DNA of 64,000 nucleotides from Microbacterium proteolyticum (GTDB taxonomy: Bacteria > Actinomycetota > Actinomycetes > Actinomycetales > Microbacteriaceae). Location of the stretch: the NCBI RefSeq assembly GCF_014192415.1, contig NZ_JACHXY010000001.1, forward strand, positions 1,054,001 to 1,118,000. Direction: 5' to 3'. A program made the position numbers and the translations under genes. How positions within the stretch are numbered: position 1 is the first letter of the stretch; every line of letters starts with the position of its first letter. Below the pieces are notes generated by a model that made no database searches, was not told the origin of the DNA, and saw nothing but the letters and a program-made list of their open reading frames with translations. Below, one piece after another: positions 24,348-33,325 of the stretch.

Positions 24348-25679
24348 ATGAGCGACACCACCACCCGCGTCCTCTCCCTCGAAGACGAACTCCTCGACCT
24401 GCTCGGCCCGGCCGCCGTCAGCACCGAACCGCGCGTGCGCGAGCGCGCCAGCGTCGACGGCTCGCCCATGTCGCCGATCATCGCCGCCCAGCTCCCCCTC
24501 GGCCTCGCCGACCTCGTCGTCTTCGCTGCGGACGCCGCGCAGATCGCCACGGCCGTGGCCGCGGCATCCCGTCACGGTGTTCCGATCACCGTGCGCGGCA
24601 AGGGCACCGGCAACTACGGCCAGGGAATCCCGATGCGAGGCGGCCTCGTCATCGACACCACTCGCGCCAAGGCCATCGTCGAGGTCGGCGACGGCTTCAT
24701 CACCGCCGAGGCGGGTACCCCGATGGTGCTGCTCGAGCAGGCCGCGTGGGCCGCGGGCCAGGCGCTGTGGATGTACCCCTCGACCGCGCAGTCGACCATC
24801 GGCGGCTTCCTCTCGGGCGGCTCCGGCGGCACCGGCTCGATCGAGCACGGCTCCAACGACCGCGGCTTCGTCGCCGCCCTCGACGTCGTGCACGCCGACG
24901 GCAGCGCCGAGATCCACCACGTCGAGGGCGACGAGGCCCAGAAGTACGTGCACAACTACGGCACCGCGGGCGTCATCGTGCGCGCGACCGTGCGACTCGA
25001 GCCGCTCCGCGAGTGGCGGGGCCTGTGGGCGAGCTTCCCCGACTTCGCCGGAACCCTCTCGGTGGTGCAGACCATCGGCAACCTCGAGCCCGCTCCGCGC
25101 CTGGTCTCGGGCGACGGCCCGGAGATCTCCGCATCCCTCCCCGCCGACGACGCCATTCCACAGGACCGGTCGAGCCTGCGCGTCATCCTGGACGCCGCCC
25201 AGATCGACACCGTCACCGCGATCGTCGAGGGCGCGGGCGGCCGCGTCGAGGCCGTGCGCGAGGGGCCGCAGGCCAGCATCCGCCTGTCGATGCTGAGCTA
25301 CAACCACCCGATCGAGTGGTACCAGAAGAGCCAGCCGCACGAGGTGTTCCACCTCGAGGTCGCCGGCGCACCGCTCGCCGACGCCATCGAGGATGTCGAG
25401 GCGGTGTTCCCCGGATCGCACCTGCACATCGAATCGACGAAGGCTTTCCCGATCGGCATGCTCGCCGCACCCTACGTCAGCGAAGAAGACGTGTACCGCG
25501 GCATCGCCGCGCTCAACGCCATCGGGGTGGGCGTGCACAACCCGCACCAGTGGAACGTCGACTTCAACGTCGAACAGACCGCCGAGACCGCCGCGCTCAC
25601 CGATCCGAACGGGCTGCTGAATCCCGGCAAGCTCAACCCCGACTACACCGGCGCGCGCAAGGGAGCGATCATCTCATGA
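24348..25679 (+). CDS. FAD-binding oxidase, PCMH/GlcD-like
   Basis: A 443-residue flavoprotein. Residues about 53-230 form the FAD_binding_4 (PCMH) domain: VPITVRGKGTGNYGQ (78-91) binds the pyrophosphate, followed by STAQSTIGGFLSGGSGGTGS, which contacts the flavin ring. The C-terminal half is weakly conserved and lacks Cys-rich Fe-S motifs, so this is the oxidase subunit alone. A glycolate or other 2-hydroxyacid is a plausible substrate given glyoxylate chemistry in the neighbourhood, but an amine or alcohol is possible. The stop overlaps the creatininase-like gene (ATGA). Confidence 0.83.
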   Translation: MSDTTTRVLSLEDELLDLLGPAAVSTEPRVRERASVDGSPMSPIIAAQLPLGLADLVVFAADAAQIATAVAAASRHGVPITVRGKGTGNYGQGIPMRGGLVIDTTRAKAIVEVGDGFITAEAGTPMVLLEQAAWAAGQALWMYPSTAQSTIGGFLSGGSGGTGSIEHGSNDRGFVAALDVVHADGSAEIHHVEGDEAQKYVHNYGTAGVIVRATVRLEPLREWRGLWASFPDFAGTLSVVQTIGNLEPAPRLVSGDGPEISASLPADDAIPQDRSSLRVILDAAQIDTVTAIVEGAGGRVEAVREGPQASIRLSMLSYNHPIEWYQKSQPHEVFHLEVAGAPLADAIEDVEAVFPGSHLHIESTKAFPIGMLAAPYVSEEDVYRGIAALNAIGVGVHNPHQWNVDFNVEQTAETAALTDPNGLLNPGKLNPDYTGARKGAIIS

Positions 25680-26455
25680 CCCGTCTTCTCGCCGAGCTCA
25701 GCGGCCCCGCCGCAGCCGAGGCCCTGACCGAGGACTCGATCCTCGTCCTGCCCACGGGAGCGATCGAGCACCACGGTCCGCACCTCCCCCTGGCGACGGA
25801 TGCCATCGTGGCCGAGGCCTCGGCGACCGCCGCCGTCGCGCGCGCCGCCGCGCAGGGACTCGACGTCTGGCAGCTGCCGACGCTGTCGATTACGAAGTCC
25901 GACGAGCACTCCTGGGCCCCGGGAACGCTGTGGCTCACTCCCGAGACGATGATGCAGACGATCGTCGACATCGGCCGGTCGATCCTCACCACCCGCGCCC
26001 GCACCCTGGTGTTCCTCAACGGACACGGCGGCAACGTCGCCCTGCTGAACGTCGCGAACCGGGAGCTGCGCCGCCGCTTCGGGCTCCGGACGTTCTTCAT
26101 GCCCGCCGCGCGCGTCCCCTCGTTCGACGGCACCGACGGGGGCCCGAACGAGCACGGCACCGGCATCCACGCCGGACACGGCGAGACCAGCATGATCATG
26201 CACCTGCGGCCCGAGCTCGTGGACCCCTCGACGTTCGCGGCAACCGTGCCCGCGCACATCGGCGATTTCCGTCACATCGGCTTCAACTCCAAGCCCGTGA
26301 CCTTCGGATGGCTGTCGAACGACTTCGGACCCACCGGTGTGCTGGGCGACCCGACGGGTGCGAACGCCGCGCACGGGGCCGAGCTGTTCGAGCAGAGCGT
26401 CTCGTTCGTCGTCGAGGCGCTCGAGGAGATCAGCCGATTCGACTACACCGCGTGA
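25676..26455 (+). CDS. Creatininase-family amidohydrolase
   Basis: A 259-residue metal-dependent amidohydrolase of the creatininase/ArfB/MftE fold. Metal ligands are visible in LPTGAIEHHGPHLPLATD (Glu31, His33, Asp42), in LNGHGGN near residue 115, and in HAGHGETSM near 167-175. Family reactions include creatinine ring opening and formamide hydrolysis; members cluster with heterocycle-degradation genes. Here it is co-translated with an FAD oxidase, next to a NitT-type importer and a deaminase, so opening of a nitrogenous ring is likely. MftE is unlikely because no mycofactocin genes are nearby. Two family A repeats follow. Confidence 0.88.
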   Translation: MTRLLAELSGPAAAEALTEDSILVLPTGAIEHHGPHLPLATDAIVAEASATAAVARAAAQGLDVWQLPTLSITKSDEHSWAPGTLWLTPETMMQTIVDIGRSILTTRARTLVFLNGHGGNVALLNVANRELRRRFGLRTFFMPAARVPSFDGTDGGPNEHGTGIHAGHGETSMIMHLRPELVDPSTFAATVPAHIGDFRHIGFNSKPVTFGWLSNDFGPTGVLGDPTGANAAHGAELFEQSVSFVVEALEEISRFDYTA

Positions 26456-26473
26456 GGGCAGTGCGGGCCTGTC

Positions 26474-26570
26474 GGACACAACGCAGGAGATCTGCGCCCG
26501 TCTCGCGGGAACCGAGGGGCGACCGGCGGGCCGACCTCCCCCACGCCCGCGAATCTCCTGCGTTGTGTCT
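26474..26570. repeat. Dispersed inverted repeat family A, copy 3
   Basis: The left arm 26474-26495 starts GGACACAACGCAGGAG; the right arm ends with CTCCTGCGTTGTGTC (to about 26569). The centre is about 53 bases, the longest of the four. The element starts 19 bases after the creatininase stop. Confidence 0.85.
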
Positions 26571-26634
26571 CGGCGGACGGCCGCATCGCATCCGCCGGGG
26601 TTCAGCCGCAGCCGCGATGGCACCCGCGACCGAC

Positions 26635-26721
26635 CCGACACAACGCAGGAAATTCGCGCCGGGGCTGCCGCCGGGTCGCCGCAGCGGTGTGCCGGAGGCA
26701 ACGAATCTCCTGCGTTGTGCC
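26635..26721. repeat. Dispersed inverted repeat family A, copy 4
   Basis: The left arm 26635-26657 contains GACACAACGCAGGAAATTCG; the right arm 26700-26721 contains CGAATCTCCTGCGTTGTG. It is in tandem with copy 3, 64 bases apart, and ends 20 bases before the MFS gene. Copies 3 and 4 fill most of the 286-base gap 26456-26741. Confidence 0.85.
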
Positions 26722-26741
26722 CCACGGCGGGGGAGAACCGC

Positions 26742-27965
26742 ATGAGTGTCGCCGCCGAGACCGGCCAGGGCGTGCGCGCGTACGGACAGGTGCTGCGACT
26801 ACCCGGGGCCCGTAGCTTCGTCGCCGCCGGGATCCTCGCGCGCTTCCCGCGCGCGACCCTCTCGCTCGGCATCATCCTGCTCGTGTCATCCGCCACGGGG
26901 AGTTTCGCCTCGGCCGGCATCGTCGTGGCCCCGCTCGTCGGCGGCATGGCCATCGCCGCTCCCCTGTGGTCGTCGCGCATGGACCGCTTCGGCCAGAGCC
27001 GCGTCATCCTCGTGTCTCTCGGATGCCTGGTGCTCACGGCATCCGTGCTGCTCGCCCTCGTGCTGTCGGGTGCCCCGTTCTGGACATGGCTCGTCGCCGC
27101 GTTCTTCACGGGGGCGGCGACCCCCGACCTCACCTCCGCCGTGCGCGCGCGGTGGACGGTGCTCGCCCCGCCCGCCCAGCGCACCCCGGCGCTCGCGCTG
27201 GAGACCATCGGCGATCAGATGGTGTTCATCAGCGGGCCGCCCGCGATCACCGCGGTGGCGGCGGCCCTGGATCCGGCCGTGGCCATGCTCGGCTCGCTCG
27301 GACTCGGGGTGATCGGCGGCGTCTGGCTCGCCGCCCAGCGGGGCACAGAACCCGCCCGCAGCGACCGGCCGCAGGCGCGCGGCATCGTGCTCCCCCCGCT
27401 CGGCGTCGTGCCGATCGCCCTGGCGTGCGTGGCCCTGGGCGGCGTGTTCGGATCGTTCGACGTGAGCCTGGTCGGCTGGGCCGAGGTCGACGGGCGCCCC
27501 TGGCTCGCGGGTCCCGCGTTCAGCGCCCTGGCCGTGGCGATCGCCATCGGCTCGGTGGTCACCGGCGCGCGCGCGTGGCGGCTGTCACCGGCGGCCCGGT
27601 TCATCCTGTTCGCCGCGATCGCGGCGGTCGTCTCTCTCGCCCTGCCCGTCGCCGAGCAGGCCGTCCTCCCGCTGTTCGGGGTGATCCTGCTGCTCGGACT
27701 GACGGTCTCGCCGGTGATGGTGTCGGGGATCCTCGTGGCATCCGCCCGCGCGCCCGAAGGGCGGGTGACCGAGACGCTGGCGTACCCCACGGCGGCGATG
27801 TCGCTCGGCGTCCCGATCGGCGGTGTGATCGCGGGAGCAGCCCTGGATGCCACCGGCCCCGCGGCCGCGCTGACCACCATCGCGGTGTCACTGGGGCTGG
27901 CCGCGATCATCGCCGCAGCGGGCGAAGCGCTGCTGCGCCTGCGACGACGGGGCGCCACCGCCTGA
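26742..27965 (+). CDS. MFS transporter
   Basis: A 407-residue membrane protein with about 12 hydrophobic segments. MDRFGQSRVILVSL after the second helix corresponds to the conserved loop 2-3 motif of major facilitator proteins. The second half begins after a short basic cytoplasmic loop (RGTEPARSDRPQARG). Substrate and direction cannot be read; drug- or sugar-efflux-like members look similar. The ATG follows GGGGGAGA. It converges on the hydrolase gene at 28070 across about 100 bases with only weak inverted repeats. Confidence 0.85.
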   Translation: MSVAAETGQGVRAYGQVLRLPGARSFVAAGILARFPRATLSLGIILLVSSATGSFASAGIVVAPLVGGMAIAAPLWSSRMDRFGQSRVILVSLGCLVLTASVLLALVLSGAPFWTWLVAAFFTGAATPDLTSAVRARWTVLAPPAQRTPALALETIGDQMVFISGPPAITAVAAALDPAVAMLGSLGLGVIGGVWLAAQRGTEPARSDRPQARGIVLPPLGVVPIALACVALGGVFGSFDVSLVGWAEVDGRPWLAGPAFSALAVAIAIGSVVTGARAWRLSPAARFILFAAIAAVVSLALPVAEQAVLPLFGVILLLGLTVSPVMVSGILVASARAPEGRVTETLAYPTAAMSLGVPIGGVIAGAALDATGPAAALTTIAVSLGLAAIIAAAGEALLRLRRRGATA

Positions 27966-28069
27966 CCCACGGCCCCGTCCGGGCGACGACACCTCGGAGG
28001 GGGCGCGGCTCTCGACCCGTCGGGTGTCCACACGCCGCTGCCGCCAGGCGAGCGGCGGGTGCTGGAGCG

Positions 28070-28864
28070 TCAGCGAGCGAGTGCCGCACCGAGGTGACGG
28101 AGGACCGAGACGTGGCCGTCGTCGGGACGCAGGTCGAGCGTCGCGTGCGGGAGGGCCACTGCCAGCATCCGCGCGTGAACGGGCGGGATCACGCGGTCGC
28201 GCGCGCCCTGGACGAGGAGGACGGATGCCGTGACCTTGGCGAGCTCGAACCCCCAGGGCCGCGTGAAGGCGAGGTCGTCGTCGATGAGCCCGTCGGGTCC
28301 GATCTCCCCCGCCGCGCCGGCGTCGGCTCCGAGGGAAGCCCACTCATGCTCGAGCGCTGCGAGGTCGGCATCCACGAACTGCGCCGGATCGAACTGATCG
28401 GTCTCGGAGAAGAGGCGACGAGCGGCCTCGCCCTCCACCGCGGCGTGCAGCCCGCCTGGCGCCTGCATTCCGGCGAACCAGTCGTCGTCGCCGGTGAACG
28501 GCGCGGGCGAGGCGAACGTGATCACCGCGCGGACGAGGTCGGGCATCGCCGCGGCGCACGCGAGGGCGTGCGGTCCGCCGCCGGACGCTCCGACCGAGAC
28601 GACGGATGCCACGCCCAGCTCGTCGAGCACCGGCCCGATCCCCTCGGCGACGTCGGCGACCGTGCGGCCCGGCCTCCGCAGGGACCCGGCGTAGGCGGGG
28701 CGGGCGGCCGAGACGACCGCAAGGCCACGGGTGTCGGCCGCTTGCTGCACCGGCGGGAGGATCGCTCCGGTCTGCGGCGAACCGTGATGCCACAGCAGCA
28801 CGTCGCGTCCGGCGATGTCGTCATGGGACGTATGGACGTCGAGCCCCGCGATGATCCTCTGCAT
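28070..28864 (-). CDS. Alpha/beta-fold hydrolase
   Basis: A 264-residue serine hydrolase. The oxyanion-hole segment is WHHGSPQTGAI (25-35), the nucleophile elbow is VGASGGG with Ser95, and the C-terminal DDGHVSVL gives His251; GARDRVIPP precedes it with the acid. This resembles the proline iminopeptidase/epoxide hydrolase branch, but the substrate is unknown. The ATG at 28864 lacks a strong ribosome site. Single-gene unit; the 173 bases upstream to the glycosidase gene end contain nothing I can assign. Confidence 0.82.
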   Translation of the reverse strand: MQRIIAGLDVHTSHDDIAGRDVLLWHHGSPQTGAILPPVQQAADTRGLAVVSAARPAYAGSLRRPGRTVADVAEGIGPVLDELGVASVVSVGASGGGPHALACAAAMPDLVRAVITFASPAPFTGDDDWFAGMQAPGGLHAAVEGEAARRLFSETDQFDPAQFVDADLAALEHEWASLGADAGAAGEIGPDGLIDDDLAFTRPWGFELAKVTASVLLVQGARDRVIPPVHARMLAVALPHATLDLRPDDGHVSVLRHLGAALAR

Positions 28865-29037
28865 GCGCCCTACGCTGGCACGGCCGCACCGCGAACGCGA
28901 GAGCGCGACCCCCGCCTGACTCGGGGCGTGCGCGGAAGCGCGTCGAGCGTGCAGGACACCCGGCCGATAGCGGCATCCCGTCCGGGTGATGTGGACACTC
29001 AGTCCGCCGCCGGCATCGCCGACCTGCTCCGACCCCC

Positions 29038-30798
29038 TCAGACCGCTGCGTCGCCGCGCCGCACGGCCTCGCGCTGGAGGATCAGGTAGACCGCCGCCGT
29101 CCACGTGTAGGCACGGTCACGGAGCCCCTCTCCGGTGAGCGCGTCGAAGTTCTCGGCGAAGCCGCCACGCTCGCACAGGCGGCGGAACCGGGCGCTGACG
29201 TCGTCGGCGAGGTCGACGTGCCCCGCGCGGCGGAGGCCGTCCTCGAGGAGCATCGTCGAGGGCGCCCAGATCGGACCGCGCCAATACCCGTCATCCTCGT
29301 ACCGCGCGCTGTCAGGACGCTCGGTGGCCGGCCCCCACTCGGTCAGGAACGCCGACGCGCCCCGGGCGAGCGCCTCGCTCACCGCGGCCGGGAGCCGGTC
29401 GCCCGCGACCACGGCGAGCAGGGGGAGAAGGCTCGTCCGTTCGGCGTCACCGCCGTCGGCGACGCCGCGCGCGACGTACCCGTCCCCGCGCCAGAGGTCT
29501 GCCAGGGCCGCGGTCATGCGCTCCGCTTCCGCGAGCCAGGGCCCCGGGTCGCGACCGGTCTCCTCGGCCAGACGGGCGAGCTCTTCGAGCTGCAGCACCA
29601 GGAACGCGGCGAGGTCGGGGGACTCGACGAGCCGCGTGCGGTCGAAGACCGTCGAGTTGTCCCACCCGCTGTCGTTCCCGTGCTGGTAGTACGCCAGTGC
29701 TCGGCCGGGGGCACGTCGCTCGTCGAGCCAGAACCGCGTCCACCGCGAGAGTTTGTCGTACACCTCGTCGCGCACCCCGTCGGAGAGGGCCAGCCCCTCG
29801 GCACGCAGTCGCGCCAGCGCCCACCCGTGGATGGGCGGCTTGACGAAGTTGTACAGGCGCTCGGAGTGGGCGATCGAATCGGGCAGGGCGCCGACGGCAT
29901 CCTGATGGTCGAACGGCGCGAGGAACTGATCGAGCGCGAGAGCGGGCTCCCCGGATGCCAGCGCGACGGCGTTGAAGCAGTGGTCCCAGCTCCATACCTT
30001 GTCCATCCAGTGCTTCGACATCAGCACGGCCTCGCGCCGGAGGAAGCCCGCGGGCGACACCGTGGCCGACCACAGCACGTATGCCGCGAGGAGCGAGGCG
30101 TCGCGGGCCGGCGCGGCGACGTCGAGCCGTTCACTCCAGGGCGCGATCCGCGCGGCGAACGCCGTGAACTCCTCGACGACCTCCGCGACGCCGTCGTCGA
30201 AGGTCCCGGATGCCACGAACGGCGGCCGCGAGCTCTCGAACTCCTCGATCGCGATCTCCCACCCCTCGGCGATGCCCCCGCCGGGGCCGTCCACCGCCGC
30301 GACCGTGACCGCGCGCGATGCGGTGCCCAAGCTCTCGGCGCCCTCGATGCGCAGACTGCCCCGGATCACGGTGACGCGGTACCGGCATCCGGTCTCGTAC
30401 GAGGTGAACACGGCGCTGCCGTCGCGCGGATCGCGGAACAGGTAGATCCCCGTGAACGGCGTGAGCTCGGCCGCCGCCTCCGCCAGACGCAGGGTCGATC
30501 CCGCATCGCCGCGCAGGCGGAGGGTGTCCGGGGCGGCGAACACGGCCTGCACGCGGAGCGAGCCGTTCGACCAGCGCACGCTCGCCGCGTCGGCAGAGAC
30601 GCTCCAGCGACCGGAAGCGGCGTCGGCTTCCGATTGCGGCACGAGCGAGAGCACGGGATGCATGCCGGTGCGGTGCGACACGAGGTGCACGTCGTCGACC
30701 GTGCGGTGCGTGGCGACGACCGGGGACAGGTTGAGCCAGGAACCGCGGCGGCTGAAGGGGACGTGTCGGAGCGGGAAGGCGGGGATCGGACTCGTCAT
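29038..30798 (-). CDS. Glycoside hydrolase, GH63/MGH1-like (alpha/alpha)6 barrel
   Basis: A 586-residue intracellular glycosidase without a signal peptide. Residues 1-220 form an N-terminal beta domain; residues about 225-580 form an (alpha/alpha)6 barrel like GH63 alpha-glucosidases and mannosylglycerate hydrolases. Key segments are VWSWDHCFNAVAL (268-280), YYQHGNDSGWDNSTVFDR (370-387) and YWRGPIWAPSTMLLEDG near 510, the regions that hold the catalytic acids in that family. It is divergent from the LacI gene across an operator region, so it belongs to the sugar regulon at 30980-37108. Exact substrate unknown; an alpha-linked gluco- or manno-oligosaccharide is likely. Confidence 0.8.
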   Translation of the reverse strand: MTSPIPAFPLRHVPFSRRGSWLNLSPVVATHRTVDDVHLVSHRTGMHPVLSLVPQSEADAASGRWSVSADAASVRWSNGSLRVQAVFAAPDTLRLRGDAGSTLRLAEAAAELTPFTGIYLFRDPRDGSAVFTSYETGCRYRVTVIRGSLRIEGAESLGTASRAVTVAAVDGPGGGIAEGWEIAIEEFESSRPPFVASGTFDDGVAEVVEEFTAFAARIAPWSERLDVAAPARDASLLAAYVLWSATVSPAGFLRREAVLMSKHWMDKVWSWDHCFNAVALASGEPALALDQFLAPFDHQDAVGALPDSIAHSERLYNFVKPPIHGWALARLRAEGLALSDGVRDEVYDKLSRWTRFWLDERRAPGRALAYYQHGNDSGWDNSTVFDRTRLVESPDLAAFLVLQLEELARLAEETGRDPGPWLAEAERMTAALADLWRGDGYVARGVADGGDAERTSLLPLLAVVAGDRLPAAVSEALARGASAFLTEWGPATERPDSARYEDDGYWRGPIWAPSTMLLEDGLRRAGHVDLADDVSARFRRLCERGGFAENFDALTGEGLRDRAYTWTAAVYLILQREAVRRGDAAV

Positions 30799-30829
30799 CG
30801 AGGATCTTTCGGTTCGTGGGGATTGCGTC

Positions 30830-30887
30830 TTGCCAAACGGACGATCCTCATTGTACTTTCGAACCGGTTCGAATCGAACCAGTTCGA
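30830..30887. promoter_or_regulatory. Divergent promoter with two LacI-type operators
   Basis: TTGCCA (30830-30835) and TGTACT (30852-30857), 16 bp apart, make a rightward promoter. Directly downstream lies a perfect 16-bp palindrome TTCGAACCGGTTCGAA (30858-30873), then a second, imperfect one TCGAACCAGTTCGA (30874-30887). Both have the central CG-type symmetry of LacI-family operators. The adjacent lacI-family gene is the likely repressor, controlling itself, the ABC-GH127 operon and the leftward glycosidase. Confidence 0.75.
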
Positions 30888-30979
30888 CACACGGACACGA
30901 CGCCCAGCAGGGACACTCGGTATCACCACCGATTCATCCCGCCGGGCACCAGAGACCCGGCGACAGAAAGGACGGCGAC

Positions 30980-32002
30980 ATGGTCAACATCGGCGATGTG
31001 GCGCGAGCCGCCGGCGTCTCCCGCAGTACGGCGTCGTACGCCCTGTCGGGCAAACGCACCATCTCCCCCGCGGTCCGCGAGAACGTCGAGCGCGCGGTAC
31101 GGGAACTGGGATACACCCCCAACGCGGGCGCCCGCGCCCTCGCCACCTCGCGCACCAACGTGCTGGCCCTGCTGGGACAGTTCTTCGACGACGAGTTCGC
31201 ACCGGCCATGCTGCAGTACATCCTGGGCATCACCAACCGCGCCCGTGAGCTCGGCTTCGACACCCTCCTGGTCACCGAAGGCGACGGGGTCGAGGCACTG
31301 ACCCGCATCGCCACCTCGCGCATGGTCGACGGCTTCGTGCTGCTGAACGTCGCCGAGTTCGACGAGCGGCTCGACCCGCTCCGCGCTGCACAGCAGCCCG
31401 GGGCCCTCGTCGGGCTGCCGGGGGACGCCACGGGCATCGACACCTTCGACCTCGACTTCGACGCGGCCGGGCGGCTCATGGTCGAGCGGCTCCACGAGAT
31501 GGGGCACCGGGAACTCACCCTCGTGTCACAGCCGGAGCACGTCGTCGAGCGCGGCGGCGCCTACGTGTGGCGGTTGGCCGACGGAGCGCGCGCGAAGGCC
31601 GACGAGCACGGCATCCGCCTCAACCACGTCTTCGGCTCCTCGCACCAGCCGCAGATCGGCGACGACCTGAACGCGGTGCTCGACCGGTACCCGCAGGCCA
31701 CCGGCCTCCTGCTCAACAACGAGGCCGCGGCCGCGGCCCTGCCCTCGGTGCTGGCGGCGCGCGGCCTGTCGTCGCCCGCCGACATCTCCGTCATCGGGCG
31801 CTACTCCGACGAGTTCGCCCGCACGTTCTCGCTGCCCTTCAGCGCCATCGACAGCGCCGCCGACCTGCTGGGTCGCCGTGCCGTCGAACAACTCGTCTCG
31901 CGCCTGCGCACCGCCGCCGACGCGAGTCCCCACGTCATCGAATTGATCGCGCCCGTCATCGATGACCGCGGCAGCATCGCCGCACCCCCACCCCGTCGCT
32001 GA
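30980..32002 (+). CDS. LacI-family transcriptional repressor
   Basis: A 340-residue LacI/GalR regulator. The HTH is at 3-25 (VNIGDVARAAGVSRSTASYAL), followed by the hinge helix NAGARALATSRTN. Residues 60-335 form the periplasmic-binding-protein-like effector domain, with IDTFDLDFDAAGRLMVERL as the dimer/ligand region. AGAAAGGA precedes the ATG. It is the first gene of the rightward sugar operon and probably binds the palindromes at 30858-30887. Inducer likely an arabinoside or the oligosaccharide imported by the downstream transporter. Confidence 0.92.
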   Translation: MVNIGDVARAAGVSRSTASYALSGKRTISPAVRENVERAVRELGYTPNAGARALATSRTNVLALLGQFFDDEFAPAMLQYILGITNRARELGFDTLLVTEGDGVEALTRIATSRMVDGFVLLNVAEFDERLDPLRAAQQPGALVGLPGDATGIDTFDLDFDAAGRLMVERLHEMGHRELTLVSQPEHVVERGGAYVWRLADGARAKADEHGIRLNHVFGSSHQPQIGDDLNAVLDRYPQATGLLLNNEAAAAALPSVLAARGLSSPADISVIGRYSDEFARTFSLPFSAIDSAADLLGRRAVEQLVSRLRTAADASPHVIELIAPVIDDRGSIAAPPPRR

Positions 32003-32048
32003 GACGGGACATACACAGCGCTCACCCGAGCATGTTCGAGGAGGAACA

Positions 32049-33314
32049 ATGAACCCCAAGGTCCTGCGCATCGCCGCAGCCCTGGCCACGGCCGGCATCG
32101 CCGTGGGCACCCTGGCCGGCTGCTCCGGCGGCGGCACCACCGGTGGCGACTCCGGCGCAGACGCGGCCGGCGGCACCTACACCTGGTGGGACCCGTACCC
32201 GCAGCACGCCGAGGACTCCGACTGGGCCCAGCGCGTCCAGGACTGCGGCACCCAGGCGGGCGTCACCATCCAGCGCACCGCGTACGACACCACCGCCCTG
32301 ACGAACCAGGCACTGCTCTCGGCTCAGGACGGCACCTCACCCGACATCATCCTGATCGACAACCCCGCGGTGTCCACCCTCGCCGACACCGGGATGCTCT
32401 CCACCACCGACGACCTCGGTCTCGACACCGCGGACATCGACGAGAACCTGCTCGCCGCCGGCGTCCTCGACGGCAAGACCTACGGCATCCCGATCGGTGC
32501 CAACACCCTCGCGCTCTACTACAACGCCGACGTGCTGACGGCAGCCGGCGTCGACCCGGCGTCGATCACCGACTGGGCCTCGCTCGACGCGGCCCTCGCG
32601 AAGGTGTCGGCCGCCGGCAAGAAGGGCATCACCTTCTCGGGCATCAACACCGAGGAAGGCTCGTTCCAGTTCCTGCCGTGGTTCTGGGGCGCGGGGGCCG
32701 AGCTCACCGACCTGTCGTCGCCCGAAGCCGTCGAGGCCGTGACCCTGTGGAAGGACTGGCTCGACAAGGGCTACGCCCCCAACTCGGTCATCACCAACTC
32801 GCAGAACACCGTCTGGGAGGAGTTCCTCACCGGAGACTTCGCCTTCGCCGAGAACGGCACCTGGCAGGTCAACAGCGCCGCGAAGGCCCCCTTCGCCAGC
32901 GGCGTGATCGAACTGCCCGCGAAGGACGGCGGCGCCGCCCCCGCTCCCACGGGAGGCGAGTTCATCGTCGCCCCGGTGCAGAAGGACACCGCGCGCTACG
33001 AGACCACCCGGAAGATCATCGAGTGCATGACGACGCCCGAAGGCTTCGTCGACACCGCCAACACCTTCGCGTACTACATCCCGCCGACGGCGGAGGGACA
33101 GAAGGAGCTGCTGGCGGAGAACTCCGGCCTCGAGACCTGGGTCTCGGCGGTCCAGGCGGCCAAGGGCCGCACGAGCGACAACCTCGGCACCGACTACCCG
33201 CTGATCTCCGAGCAGCTGTGGACGGCCGTGCAGAACGTGCTCTCGGGCGCGCAGTCGCCCCAGGAGGCCCTCGACGCCGCCCAGGCGGCGGCCGAATCCG
33301 CCACCGGCAAGTAA
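32049..33314 (+). CDS. Sugar ABC transporter substrate-binding lipoprotein
   Basis: A 421-residue family 1 solute-binding protein. The lipobox LAGC ends at Cys25, followed by a Gly/Ser/Thr-rich linker. Ligand-domain elements include TYTWWDPYPQ, SPDIILIDNPAVSTLA, YGIPIGANTLALYYN (hinge) and FLPWFWGAGAE. GAGGAGGAAC lies just before the ATG. It supplies the two downstream permeases. The sugar is inferred to be the product of arabinan-type or related plant oligosaccharides because of the GH127 gene in the same operon. Confidence 0.92.
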   Translation: MNPKVLRIAAALATAGIAVGTLAGCSGGGTTGGDSGADAAGGTYTWWDPYPQHAEDSDWAQRVQDCGTQAGVTIQRTAYDTTALTNQALLSAQDGTSPDIILIDNPAVSTLADTGMLSTTDDLGLDTADIDENLLAAGVLDGKTYGIPIGANTLALYYNADVLTAAGVDPASITDWASLDAALAKVSAAGKKGITFSGINTEEGSFQFLPWFWGAGAELTDLSSPEAVEAVTLWKDWLDKGYAPNSVITNSQNTVWEEFLTGDFAFAENGTWQVNSAAKAPFASGVIELPAKDGGAAPAPTGGEFIVAPVQKDTARYETTRKIIECMTTPEGFVDTANTFAYYIPPTAEGQKELLAENSGLETWVSAVQAAKGRTSDNLGTDYPLISEQLWTAVQNVLSGAQSPQEALDAAQAAAESATGK

Positions 33315-33325
33315 CGGCATCCATC

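Noticed and set aside
21743..24550. Minus-strand frame of about 935 codons opposite the NitT-type ABC genes
   Set aside because: Same compositional artefact; the plus strand encodes a complete ATPase, permease and lipoprotein with proper motifs.
25676..26455. Mycofactocin peptidase MftE
   Set aside because: The fold is the same, but no mftA, mftB or mftC genes are nearby; the radical SAM gene at 47291 is 21 kb away and unlike MftC.
27966..28069. Terminator between the convergent MFS and hydrolase genes
   Set aside because: Only weak inverted matches (GACACC/GGTGTC and CCGC/GCGG) are visible; not strong enough to report as a feature.
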